Shown in pieces: positions 22,811-30,907 of a DNA stretch of 64,000 bases. The DNA is from Methylolobus aquaticus (GTDB lineage: Bacteria > Pseudomonadota > Gammaproteobacteria > Methylococcales > Methylococcaceae): positions 434,001 through 498,000 of the forward strand of contig SEYW01000001.1 in the NCBI GenBank assembly GCA_004168015.1. Direction: 5' to 3'. The notes below the pieces were generated by a model that saw nothing but the letters and a program-made list of their open reading frames with translations, was not told where the DNA came from and ran no database searches. The translations under genes were made by a program, and so were the position numbers. Positions within the stretch are counted from its first letter, which is position 1; every line of letters begins with the position of its first letter.

Positions 22811-22887
22811 TGGCGCGCCCGGAGGGACTCGAACCCCCGACCACCTGGTTCGAAGCCAGATACTCTATCCAACTGAGCTACAGGCGC
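22811..22887 (-). tRNA. tRNA-Arg (anticodon TCG)
   Basis: A 77-nt minus-strand cloverleaf: acceptor GCGCCTG pairs with CGGGCGC (one T-G wobble), then G and encoded CCA (complement of 22811-22813). The anticodon loop is CTTCGAA between CTGG/CCAG-type arms, so the anticodon is TCG (complement of 22851-22853), reading CGA. The T arm reads GGGGTTCGAGTCCC. It stands alone, with no other tRNA adjacent. Confidence 0.96.
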
Positions 22888-23080
22888 TTCTGCCGCTCTA
22901 TTCTACGGACACCGCCGGCGCGCGTCACCTGGGCTCGATTCCGTCTGGCGATTGCAGGCGACCGAGACGCCTCGCCGAACAGGTCTCGCGGGCACGCTCC
23001 ACAAGGACGAGAGCCTTGATCCCCTCCCCGGACGTGAGTGGCATCCTTGGTGAGCCCCTGATATGAAGGACCCTGCCAAA

Positions 23081-23485
23081 TCACCGTAACGGCGAACTGA
23101 CCAGCACCTTGTTGGCGCTGTCCCGGAGATCCAGATTGCCTCGTACCAGCGCTTTTGCCTCGTTGATCCAGATCTTGCAGGCATAGACGGAACCGCCTCC
23201 GATGTCGCCGCTGACGAGACACGTCTTGTTCGGCCCCAGGGGCAAATTGAAATGACCGCAGTGCCCTTCCTGAGTCGGGAGGGTTACGTCGGTTCCCGAC
23301 TGATCGAGGATTCTGCGAGCACCAAAGGTGATACTCGTTCCGCTACCGTTGAACACGTAACAGTAAGCCTTGACCTGCGAGGATCCACCATAGACTCCCC
23401 CGACGGCAAGCAGGGATGCCGCGGCCGAGGGCATACTGCAGACCAGCAGCATTGTGCTGATAGCAGGGGTTAGCACGTTCTTCAT
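23081..23485 (-). CDS. Hypothetical secreted cysteine-containing protein
   Basis: Not a family I recognise. The 134-aa product has a signal peptide (MKNVLTPAISTMLLVCSMPSAAA) and a mature domain of about 110 residues with four cysteines, which could form two disulfides in the periplasm. The mature part is beta-rich in appearance (AYCYVFNGSGTSITFGARRI) and ends LVSSPLR. It diverges from the PhoX-like gene across a 450-bp gap. Confidence 0.65.
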   Translation of the reverse strand: MKNVLTPAISTMLLVCSMPSAAASLLAVGGVYGGSSQVKAYCYVFNGSGTSITFGARRILDQSGTDVTLPTQEGHCGHFNLPLGPNKTCLVSGDIGGGSVYACKIWINEAKALVRGNLDLRDSANKVLVSSPLR

Positions 23486-23935
23486 GGCACGCTTCTCCGT
23501 TCAAAACGCTGTCAAGCCGTTGTCAGTCACTCTCTCATCGGCCCTTTATCGCCGCTCACGGGGCAGGCCGTTTAGCTGAGTCATGTCCTGTGTCCAGCGA
23601 ACTCCGCACCGCCGCGGTGCGACGGCCGATTCGCCCCCGCCCTTCAACACCCTACGACCGTCGCAGAATCCAGTCTATGGGCAGGACTGCCTAAGCCGAA
23701 ACAGCGCAGAGCACTCCCGCCCGGCAACTCCGCTGGTGTGATCACACGGCCGCTTGTCGGCCGCGCTAGGTGCTCGACGGCGAACTCACGGCGCAATCCC
23801 CATCTACGAACCGCAACGGTAACGCTACCGTAAGTAGCACGACACATCCGCCGTATATCGTCGCGCCGCCGAGACCCTATCGGCCATCGCCTATGCGCGA
23901 TGCAAACCCAAGCTGAATTTCTAATGGGAAACACC
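23486..23935. other. 450-bp intergenic region between divergent secreted-protein genes
   Basis: I find no convincing gene here. It holds a Pho-box-like direct repeat (23509-23525), a CGGCCG-CTTGT-CGGCCG hairpin near 23747-23763, and a perfect ACGGTA-ACGC-TACCGT hairpin near 23817-23832, about 100 bp before the PhoX-like start. The hairpins have no T-tract and are more likely operator-like or incidental than terminators. Confidence 0.5.
23509..23525 (+). promoter_or_regulatory. Candidate PhoB box (direct repeat)
   Basis: CTGTCA-N5-TTGTCA gives two near-identical half-sites with an 11-bp period, the layout of the PhoB box. Its orientation points rightward to the PhoX-like gene, but 410 bp away. 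It is only 24 bp from the ATG of the leftward gene, which is too close for a standard activating site. Weak single-site evidence. Confidence 0.3.
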
Positions 23936-25426
23936 ATGAGTTTGATGCTACGACAAGCGATCACGTCCGCGCTGGCCCTAACTTCTAGCTTTGCTTTCGC
24001 GGCCGGCAACAGCCCAGACTTCGGTCTGCGCGTCCAGCGCATGCTCGGCAACGCCAGCCTTAATTACTTCGGCGTGGAAGCGCCCCTGGCAAAATCTGCC
24101 GTCGATCCGAACGGGGAGGACACGCCTTCCCGAGATCCCGGCCAAGCCGCATCCAGCCTGATCACCCTGGCGGATGGATTATCCGCCCGCTACCTGACGC
24201 GGTCTGCTGCCGATAGCACCGACATGATGGCCTTCTGGCCCAGCGACGATGCCCCGACGCATATCATCAGTTGCGTCGAAGGCGGTCTAGAAACGCTCGG
24301 AAACGGCCTCAAGAATCCTTCCGTGCAACGCATTCGGCTGTCGGACGGCAAGGTCGACACCATTCTGCGCGGCATGGAGGGTTGCGACGGCATACGCCTA
24401 ACGCCCTGGGGAAGCATCCTGGCCACGGAGGAAACCGATGACGGCGGTGCCTACGAGATCATTCGCCCCACGCTCATCAACGATTCGACGATCACCGATC
24501 GCACCACCGGAACCATCGTCAAGGCGGACGACGCGGTAGAAACGCGAATCGCCAAGCGCCCGGCTTTGGCGAAGCTGCGTTGGGAAGGTCTCCAGGTGTA
24601 TCCGAACGGCGTCGTCTATTTCGGCGATGAATTGCGACCGGGCGACCGGGAGGATGCCGGCGGCAACAAGATCGCAGATTCCGACGGCGGCGCGATGTAC
24701 AAGTTCGTGCCCACCACCCCTCGCACCGGTGCGGAACGGATCAACGCCCTCAGCGATTCGCCCCTGGTTTCGGGGAACAACTATGCCATGCGCCTGTCCT
24801 GCCTCGAAAGCGGCGTACAGTACGGGCAGGGCTGTGAGGTCGGTAGCGGGAGCTGGGTCCCGGTCAGCGCCAGCAATGCACCCGTTGACGCCGCGAAGGC
24901 CGGAGCCACTGGTTACTACCGACCGGAAGACCTGCACAGCGATCCGCTTTACGTAGCGCGCAAGTCAATGCCCAACGGCGTTCGCTTTTGCTGGACGAAT
25001 ACCGGTCGCGCGGACAACGCCCATTACGGTGAGGTGATGTGTGCCGAAGATGTCGATTCCTCAACCACCGATTCGAAAGTCACGACCCAGCGCCTCCTGG
25101 AAGGAGACCGTCAACTGAATCAGCCAGACAACCTCGCATTCCAGCCGGTCACTGGCAACGTCTACGTTATCGAGGACAATCCCAATGGCGATGTCTGGGC
25201 CTGCCTCAGGGACGGACGCGACCGGGACAACAAGAGCGATGGCTGCGTGCGCATTTTGTCGGTGGTCGACGCCTCAGCCGAGCCGACCGGATTCTTCTTC
25301 AGCGCTGATGGCACCAAGGCCTACGTGTCGATACAACATTCCGCCGACGACAACATGCCGCTGGTAGACGGGTACGGCACTGACGACGTACTCGAGATCA
25401 GCGGGTTCAAGATGACCTCACCCTAA
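23936..25426 (+). CDS. PhoX-like (DUF839) secreted protein
   Basis: 496 aa with a signal peptide (QAITSALALTSSFAFAAG) followed by a beta-propeller-type DUF839 domain. Family features are ADGLSARYLTRS, EGCDGIRLTPWGSILATEE, YFGDELRPG, YYRPEDLH and the late block LNQPDNLAFQPVTGNVYVIEDN. PhoX alkaline phosphatases bind Ca and Fe and release phosphate from esters. Many DUF839 proteins are uncharacterised, so the enzymatic role is only likely. ATG 23936 is chosen; ATG 23924 and 23900 are in frame upstream. Confidence 0.8.
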   Translation: MSLMLRQAITSALALTSSFAFAAGNSPDFGLRVQRMLGNASLNYFGVEAPLAKSAVDPNGEDTPSRDPGQAASSLITLADGLSARYLTRSAADSTDMMAFWPSDDAPTHIISCVEGGLETLGNGLKNPSVQRIRLSDGKVDTILRGMEGCDGIRLTPWGSILATEETDDGGAYEIIRPTLINDSTITDRTTGTIVKADDAVETRIAKRPALAKLRWEGLQVYPNGVVYFGDELRPGDREDAGGNKIADSDGGAMYKFVPTTPRTGAERINALSDSPLVSGNNYAMRLSCLESGVQYGQGCEVGSGSWVPVSASNAPVDAAKAGATGYYRPEDLHSDPLYVARKSMPNGVRFCWTNTGRADNAHYGEVMCAEDVDSSTTDSKVTTQRLLEGDRQLNQPDNLAFQPVTGNVYVIEDNPNGDVWACLRDGRDRDNKSDGCVRILSVVDASAEPTGFFFSADGTKAYVSIQHSADDNMPLVDGYGTDDVLEISGFKMTSP

Positions 25427-25450
25427 GCTCGGGTCAGTTTAGGCCGCGGC

Positions 25451-25482
25451 GGCCGGGGACGCAGGAAACGCGGCTCCCGGCC
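25451..25482. terminator. Possible bidirectional hairpin between convergent genes
   Basis: GGCCGGG (25451-25457) and CCCGGCC (25476-25482) form a 7-bp GC stem with an 18-nt loop in the 125-bp gap between the convergent PhoX-like and GT2 genes. No T-tract follows on either strand, so the termination role is tentative. Confidence 0.3.
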
Positions 25483-25551
25483 ATCTCGGTCCCGACTACC
25501 GTCGCCAAGCCCGGAACGGGAGACACCCCCTCTGAACAGGGCGGCGTGGCG

Positions 25552-26697
25552 CTATTTAGACTTCCACGTATAGATCGACGTTACGGCATAGTTCCAGACC
25601 GCGCCGACCACAATGCCCGCGATTGCCGACAAGACCCAGAAGGCCTTCTCTTCCTGGAATAGGTAAGTCGCGATGCCGACGTTGGCGAGTGCCCCGATGC
25701 TGCAGGCCAGCACGAAGGTGAGCCAACCCCAGAGCCAGCCCCAACCCGACAGGCGGCGGTCGCGGTACGTGAACACGTTGTTGACGATGAAGTTGAACGT
25801 CATCGCCACCAGGGTCGCCACACTTTGCCCCGACAGGAAGCTGCTTCCCGCCAGCTTGAACATCGAGGTCAACACGGCAAGGTGCACGAACACGCCCAAC
25901 CCTCCGACCATCATGAACACGACGAAGCGCACGGGTATGAATCGCCCGAGCGTCTTGTCGAGAATCAGCATCAAATAGTCCCAAGCGACCTTGGAATCCA
26001 GCTTGCTCTCACCCGCGATCCGTTCCCGGAACTCATAGGGCAGTTCCCGGACGCGCAGACCTTGCGCCGAGGATGCGAGAATATCCAGCAGAATTTTGAA
26101 GCCAATGGCCGACAGGTGGCGCACGGTGGCATGCAGGACATTGCTACGCAGCGCGAAGAACCCGCTCATCGGGTCGCTAAGAGGCACCTTGACCGCAAAA
26201 TGGGCCAGCCAGGTGGCAAACCGGCTCTTCCGGAGTCGGGAGGCGTCCCAGTTGCCAACGCCACCGCCAGCGACGTAACGGCTGCCGACCACGACATCCA
26301 CGTCGCCCGTACGCAGCGCACGCAGCATGTCGGGCAACAGGCTTTCGTCGTGCTGCAGGTCGGCGTCCATGACCGCGACGTAGGGTGCAGAACTGGCCAG
26401 CATACCCTCGACGCAAGCCGACGACAGTCCACGCCGCCCGACGCGCTGCAGGCAGCGCACGCGCCGGTCGACACGGCCGAGTTCCCGGACCGCATCAGCG
26501 GTCCCGTCGGGCGAATCGTCATCGACGAAGATGACTTCCCATTGGATCCCGGCCAGCACGCGCCTGAGCCTCGCCACCAGTTCGGCGACGTTCGCCCTTT
26601 CCTTATAAGTCGGGACTACGATCGAGAACTCGGGCCCTTCTGCGGCAGGGGCAATGCGGCTGCCCTCGGCGCTCAGCCCGTCGCTATCCACCAGCAT
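25552..26697 (-). CDS. Dolichol-phosphate-mannose-type glycosyltransferase fused to GtrA domain
   Basis: 381 aa. Residues about 25-250 are a GT2 domain (SIVVPTYKERANV, VIFVDDDSPDGTAD, DXD motif in VMDADLQHDESL, SDPMSGFFALR). Residues 255-381 form a four-helix GtrA-like membrane domain (FVVFMMVGGLGVFVHLAVL, FNFIVNNVFTYRDR). Such fusions put sugars onto polyprenyl phosphate and may flip the product for envelope glycosylation. ATG 26697 is the start; one extra TTG codon precedes it. It stands alone between convergent genes. Confidence 0.88.
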   Translation of the reverse strand: MLVDSDGLSAEGSRIAPAAEGPEFSIVVPTYKERANVAELVARLRRVLAGIQWEVIFVDDDSPDGTADAVRELGRVDRRVRCLQRVGRRGLSSACVEGMLASSAPYVAVMDADLQHDESLLPDMLRALRTGDVDVVVGSRYVAGGGVGNWDASRLRKSRFATWLAHFAVKVPLSDPMSGFFALRSNVLHATVRHLSAIGFKILLDILASSAQGLRVRELPYEFRERIAGESKLDSKVAWDYLMLILDKTLGRFIPVRFVVFMMVGGLGVFVHLAVLTSMFKLAGSSFLSGQSVATLVAMTFNFIVNNVFTYRDRRLSGWGWLWGWLTFVLACSIGALANVGIATYLFQEEKAFWVLSAIAGIVVGAVWNYAVTSIYTWKSK

Positions 26698-26920
26698 CAA
26701 GTGAAAAACTCCATCGGATAATCAGGTTGGTCATCGCATCGTCAAGACTGTCGACGCAACACGGAGCGACCGGGAGGGGAAGATCACGGGGCAGGCCCGA
26801 GGGACGCTTGGCGTCGGCGACTCACCGCAGCGCGTCAACCGTCCGCATCATCCATCGTGCCCCGCGCCCGGTGCGCGAGGCCGATGTCACCGGCTGTGAC
26901 GGCAGCCCAGCCCGCGAACG

Positions 26921-28375
26921 TCAAAGATCATGCCGCAGGATGTCGGAGACCCGGCGGCACAATTCACGGCCGTAATCGGTCCAGAGCCCCTGCCCCCAGT
27001 AACGGTAACAGCTTGTCTGGGCGGTCATCAGGTGAAACAGCGCATTGCGGAAGCGCGGATCGCTATTGGGGACACCGGGCTTGATCGCCCGTTCGTAGAA
27101 CAGTGCGCTGGCCTCATCCATCGGACGCAGAACGTCCTCATATCCGCGCACCCACGAGATGTCGTTGGTCCAGCTGCCGCCCTCCATGTGGAAGTGCGGC
27201 ACTTCCTGCTTCAACTCCTCGATTAGCGCGGCCATCTTCTCCGGACCCTCTCCGGGACTGAAGCGGTCCCAGATGGGTTTCTGGAGGATGGGTTGCAGCA
27301 CCGGAAGATCGTCCGGTGTAACGCCGGCCGCATAGAGCAGTTCCAGATACTCGCTGACGTTCATCAACGGAGTCGGCGAACCGCTGGCCTCGCGCACGAC
27401 CTCCATGTACTTCCCGGGAAACTCATTCATCATGACACCGCCGTTCTCCCCATCGGCGATCTGGGTTACCAGGGGGGGCAACTGCCGGCCAGCAAGCGCC
27501 TGTCGCTCAAGACTCTTGGCTTCGTAATATGGCTGCATCTGCGCCACCAGCTTGGTGTCGCTGCCCTGCGTCTTGATGATGGCGATGATACTCGCCGACT
27601 CGCCATGGGAATTTGTGCAGACCAGCCGATGCGGCAAATGCTTGAGGGATGGCCCCTGTCCCCTCTCGGGGTTCTCGACAGTGTGCTCCTGCACCAGCAC
27701 CCACTGGTAGCCGCAATCGCGAAGCGTCTTCACGAACTCGTACGCAACGTCGGGGTGGTTCGGCAAAGCCATCTCCGAGGGCGAAAAGCCCCTCACCCGC
27801 GTCAGAGCCTCGAGCCCGAAGATCGCCGCGAAGTGATGCTGCCAAGCGCGCACGTGCAAACGATAGTCCTGCGTCGGCGTCGAGGGCGCAACCGCATGAC
27901 CCCACGGCGCACCCAGCCATTCGACAGCGCGTTGATAACGCGGCTCGCATGTGACCACCCGCAAGGCATCGAACACGTCATGGAGGCCCATCTTGCGGAG
28001 ACCGTGGAACAGCGTTCCGGAGTATTCCAGCATGACGCGGGGCTCCTTGCCCTCGTCCATCAGTTGCGGAACGATCTCGCCCATCCGCTTGTAGCACCAA
28101 TGAAAACCGGGGGCGTTGTGGTTGTCACCTACCCCCTGGTTCTCCATCATGTACTGCAGGTTGCTGATCAGCTCGGCGGTCGCAAGATCCTGCCCACCCG
28201 CCGGAATCAGGGGCTGATGCATGTGCAACGCGACCGCACAAGCGCTCTTGATGCTTTCCAGGGCAGGCGTGCCCGGCGTCTTGTAAATCCATTGGCGACC
28301 CTGCGCGAGAGCGTTCTCGATCTCGGCCTCGGAACCGCTGATATTGGGCAAACCGTCGACATACTCACTGAGCAT
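26921..28375 (-). CDS. Glycoside hydrolase family 57 protein
   Basis: 484-aa cytoplasmic protein (no signal peptide) with the GH57 HMHQP motif at residues 51-55 and a likely catalytic Glu201 in GFSPSEMALPNHPDV. GH57 enzymes include alpha-amylase, branching and 4-alpha-glucanotransferase activities; the substrate cannot be settled from sequence. A glycogen phosphorylase lies 10 kb away, so a storage-glucan role is plausible but inferred. It stands without an immediate operon partner. Confidence 0.82.
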   Translation of the reverse strand: MLSEYVDGLPNISGSEAEIENALAQGRQWIYKTPGTPALESIKSACAVALHMHQPLIPAGGQDLATAELISNLQYMMENQGVGDNHNAPGFHWCYKRMGEIVPQLMDEGKEPRVMLEYSGTLFHGLRKMGLHDVFDALRVVTCEPRYQRAVEWLGAPWGHAVAPSTPTQDYRLHVRAWQHHFAAIFGLEALTRVRGFSPSEMALPNHPDVAYEFVKTLRDCGYQWVLVQEHTVENPERGQGPSLKHLPHRLVCTNSHGESASIIAIIKTQGSDTKLVAQMQPYYEAKSLERQALAGRQLPPLVTQIADGENGGVMMNEFPGKYMEVVREASGSPTPLMNVSEYLELLYAAGVTPDDLPVLQPILQKPIWDRFSPGEGPEKMAALIEELKQEVPHFHMEGGSWTNDISWVRGYEDVLRPMDEASALFYERAIKPGVPNSDPRFRNALFHLMTAQTSCYRYWGQGLWTDYGRELCRRVSDILRHDL

Positions 28376-28607
28376 AAGTCGGAAACCTCATCCTATTGAA
28401 TAAACTCTCAAGGGGGTCGGTATCCTCGCCCTGAAAGACGCCACACACGGGTTCAAGAGGTCATGCACGAGAGCGGGCTCCTCGTCACTCCCAGCGTGCG
28501 AAGACCCTGCCGATCGGCATACTCAGGAAACCAGGCGACGCACGCGTCCCCTGCGTGCAAGATCCGGGAGCTTAGGCGCATACCTCACCCGATAGCGGAC
28601 GGCGGTG

Positions 28608-29006
28608 CTAATCTGCCGCGTCGTCACTGTAGGTCGCCAGAAGACCTGCAAAAGCCGCGAGGAAACCGTTGACCATCATCCAGAAGGGCAGTCGCGCCAG
28701 TTCCGGAAACGGCGCATCCATGGTGACCGACCACAGCGCTGCGGCGAGGGCAGATAGCAGGGTTCCCAGAGCGCCCACGCCCAGGCCGTAGAAGAACCCG
28801 TTCTTGCCAGAAACCGTTGCCGCTACGTACCCCGACGCCATACAGGTCGCCAAGCCGAGGAACTGATGCACGCCGAATACGATCGACTCGGCATCGCCTT
28901 TTGCAAAGGCCTTCGACAGCCACGGCAGGATCAGCAAATGAATGCAGTACAGGGCGATGAATACCAGCGTACCCTGGACCAGCGCTCGAACATTGATCTG
29001 TTTCAT
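28608..29006 (-). CDS. Hypothetical four-helix membrane protein
   Basis: 132 aa with four hydrophobic segments: LVQGTLVFIALYCIHLLIL, FGVHQFLGLATCMASGYVAA, GVGALGTLLSALAAALW and FWMMVNGFLAAFAGLLATY. It ends with an acidic tail (SDDAAD). I do not recognise the family with confidence; it recalls small TIGR04086-like integral proteins. Its ATG overlaps the stop of a 45-aa upstream ORF (ATGA), so the two are probably coupled. Confidence 0.7.
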   Translation of the reverse strand: MKQINVRALVQGTLVFIALYCIHLLILPWLSKAFAKGDAESIVFGVHQFLGLATCMASGYVAATVSGKNGFFYGLGVGALGTLLSALAAALWSVTMDAPFPELARLPFWMMVNGFLAAFAGLLATYSDDAAD

Positions 29007-29140
29007 GACGTCTTCCAGTTCCGACGAAACTGCCGTTCGTTGACGGGTTTGGACGAGCCCAGACGACGCAGGACTCGCGCGTCGTCGAGGCTCAGCTTGC
29101 GCGACGCGCCCGAGCGCAGCACCGGGCGCTTGCTCGTCAA
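29003..29140 (-). CDS. Putative 45-aa basic small protein, coupled to membrane protein gene
   Basis: A short minus-strand ORF starting TTG at 29140, with AGGA 7 nt upstream, and ending TGA at 29003. The TGA overlaps the next ATG as ATGA. Of 45 codons, about 37 end in G or C (82%), the bias of a real gene in this genome. The product is Arg/Lys/Ser-rich, with KLSLDDARVLRRLGS in the middle and FRRNWKTS at the end. It has no cysteine or membrane segment and no family I recognise. It could be a small regulator or partner of the membrane protein; alternatively the TTG is unused and the coding signal fortuitous. Confidence 0.45.
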   Translation of the reverse strand: MTSKRPVLRSGASRKLSLDDARVLRRLGSSKPVNERQFRRNWKTS

Positions 29141-29242
29141 ACTAAGTTCCTAGACCCTATGCGGGCGCCAGCGTTCCCCCCAGACTCGCGTCCTCGACCC
29201 GTGCCGCGGCTCCCTCGCCCCCGGCAGGGATCTGAACGGATC

Positions 29243-30643
29243 CTAGCCGTTGATCCAGTAATGCGTCAGGATGCTCGCGGCGTAACCTGCCGCAACCGCG
29301 GGAGTCCATTTGATGTGACTGAAGAACGTATACATGCCGCGGGAAGTTCCCATCAGTGCGACGCCGGCCGCCGATCCGACCGATAGCATCGAACCGCCCA
29401 CACCCGCCGTCAGCGTGACCAGCATCCACTGATAAAGGTCCATGTCGGGATTCATGTTCAGCACTGCGAACATGACCGGGATGTTGTCGACGATCGCCGA
29501 CAGGATGCCGATCAGAATGTTGGCTGTCGTTGCGCCGAGGCCGTCGTACATCGCGATGGAGGCCAGCTCGAGATATCCGATATAGCCCAGACCACCGACC
29601 GCGAAGACCACCCCGAAGAAGAACAGCAACGTGTCCCACTCGGCATCGCGCACGTTGTTGAACACATCGAACCGGTCTTCCGCATTATGAAAAATCATTT
29701 TCAGGCGGTAGCCGAAGAACATCAGAATCGACAGGCCAACCATCATGCCCATGAACGGCGGCAGGTGCAGAAACTGCTTGAACGACACCGCAATGGCGAT
29801 CGTCAGGATGAACAGGGCACAAATCACGAGGGCCCCTGGCTTCATCTGCACCTGATCTTCCTCGGGGAAACTCGGCAACTCGTCCGGGATCGCAAAATGC
29901 ATCATGGCGGCCGGCACGACGAAATTGACGACCGACGGGACAAACAGCGTGAAGAAGTCGAAGAACTCGGCACGTCCAGCCTGCCAGACCATCAGCGTGG
30001 TAATGTCTCCGAATGGGCTGAACGCGCCACCGGCGTTGGCAGCGATCACCAGATTGATGAAGCCCAGGCTGACGAACTTGGGGCTATTGGCCCCGACGGC
30101 CATGACCACCGCACCGACCAGCAGCGCGGATGTCAGATTGTCTGCGACCGATGATAGGAAGAACGTGATGACGCCGGTAATCCAGAACAGCTTCCGGTAA
30201 CCAAACTTGCGGCTGACCAACCAGGACCGCAGCGCCTCGAAGACGTTGCGCTCGGCCATCGCGTTGATGTAGGTCATGGCCACCAGCAGGAACAGCATCA
30301 ATTCGGCGTATTCCTTCAGGTCATGCTCAAATGCCTGATGGACCTGTTCCGACGGGACGTTGCTGGTGCTGGCCATGTAGGCTACCTGCGCCCAGATGAT
30401 GCCTGCCGCCAGGATGACCGGCTTCGACTTGCGCAGGTGCGTAAACTCCTCGGTCATCACGAAGGCATAGGCGATGACGAAGATCAGCAGACAGTAGATG
30501 CCGCGTTGAGCGCCGGTCAGTCCAAGATTTTGAAACTCTTCAGCAAACGCCACCTCCGGGAGGAGGAGCGACAGGGACAGGAATACAAGCGCGCGTGCCA
30601 AGTTGGAACCCTCTTCTTTCTCGATGCGGTGACTGGAACCCAT
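29243..30643 (-). CDS. nhaD: Sodium:proton antiporter NhaD
   Basis: Ion-transporter superfamily protein with about a dozen membrane helices, exchanging Na+/Li+ for H+ at alkaline pH. NhaD-type blocks are visible: SSVADNLTSALLVGAVVMAVG, INLVIAANAGGAFSPFGDITTLMVWQ and SAIVDNIPVMFAVLNMNPDM, each with membrane Asp/Asn residues. The hydrophobic N-terminus ARALVFLSLSLLLPEVAFAEEF reads like a signal sequence. ATG 30643 gives 466 aa. TTG 30601 (452 aa) has a better ribosome site (GAAGAGGG 7 nt away) and starts directly at the signal, so it may be the true start. Confidence 0.92.
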   Translation of the reverse strand: MGSSHRIEKEEGSNLARALVFLSLSLLLPEVAFAEEFQNLGLTGAQRGIYCLLIFVIAYAFVMTEEFTHLRKSKPVILAAGIIWAQVAYMASTSNVPSEQVHQAFEHDLKEYAELMLFLLVAMTYINAMAERNVFEALRSWLVSRKFGYRKLFWITGVITFFLSSVADNLTSALLVGAVVMAVGANSPKFVSLGFINLVIAANAGGAFSPFGDITTLMVWQAGRAEFFDFFTLFVPSVVNFVVPAAMMHFAIPDELPSFPEEDQVQMKPGALVICALFILTIAIAVSFKQFLHLPPFMGMMVGLSILMFFGYRLKMIFHNAEDRFDVFNNVRDAEWDTLLFFFGVVFAVGGLGYIGYLELASIAMYDGLGATTANILIGILSAIVDNIPVMFAVLNMNPDMDLYQWMLVTLTAGVGGSMLSVGSAAGVALMGTSRGMYTFFSHIKWTPAVAAGYAASILTHYWING

Positions 30644-30796
30644 CACACCAACTGCCGCGCATTGTGCGACATTGGCCACTCCCAAAAAAACCCGCCGATT
30701 ATATAGGAGCATCTTCGGGTTGGACACCTCCACGCCCATGCCATCCCCTTTCGGGCAGGGCATCTGGCACAGCGCGTTGCATCCCCGCGGCCTCAC

Positions 30797-30824
30797 TTGA
30801 CGTAAAAAGTTATAAGGCTAGCAT
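30797..30824 (+). promoter_or_regulatory. Sigma-70 promoter of sulfite reductase operon
   Basis: TTGACG (30797-30802), a 16-bp spacer and TAGCAT (30819-30824) lie in an AT-rich patch between divergent nhaD and the sulfite reductase gene. The predicted start near 30832 leaves a leader of about 75 nt. Confidence 0.6.
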
Positions 30825-30907
30825 TTTTTATCACTTCCGAACGGGATGCGCACCATGTTAACCTGACTGGGAAAGTAGGCTTTACCCGATGTGCAACAGA
30901 GTTTTCC

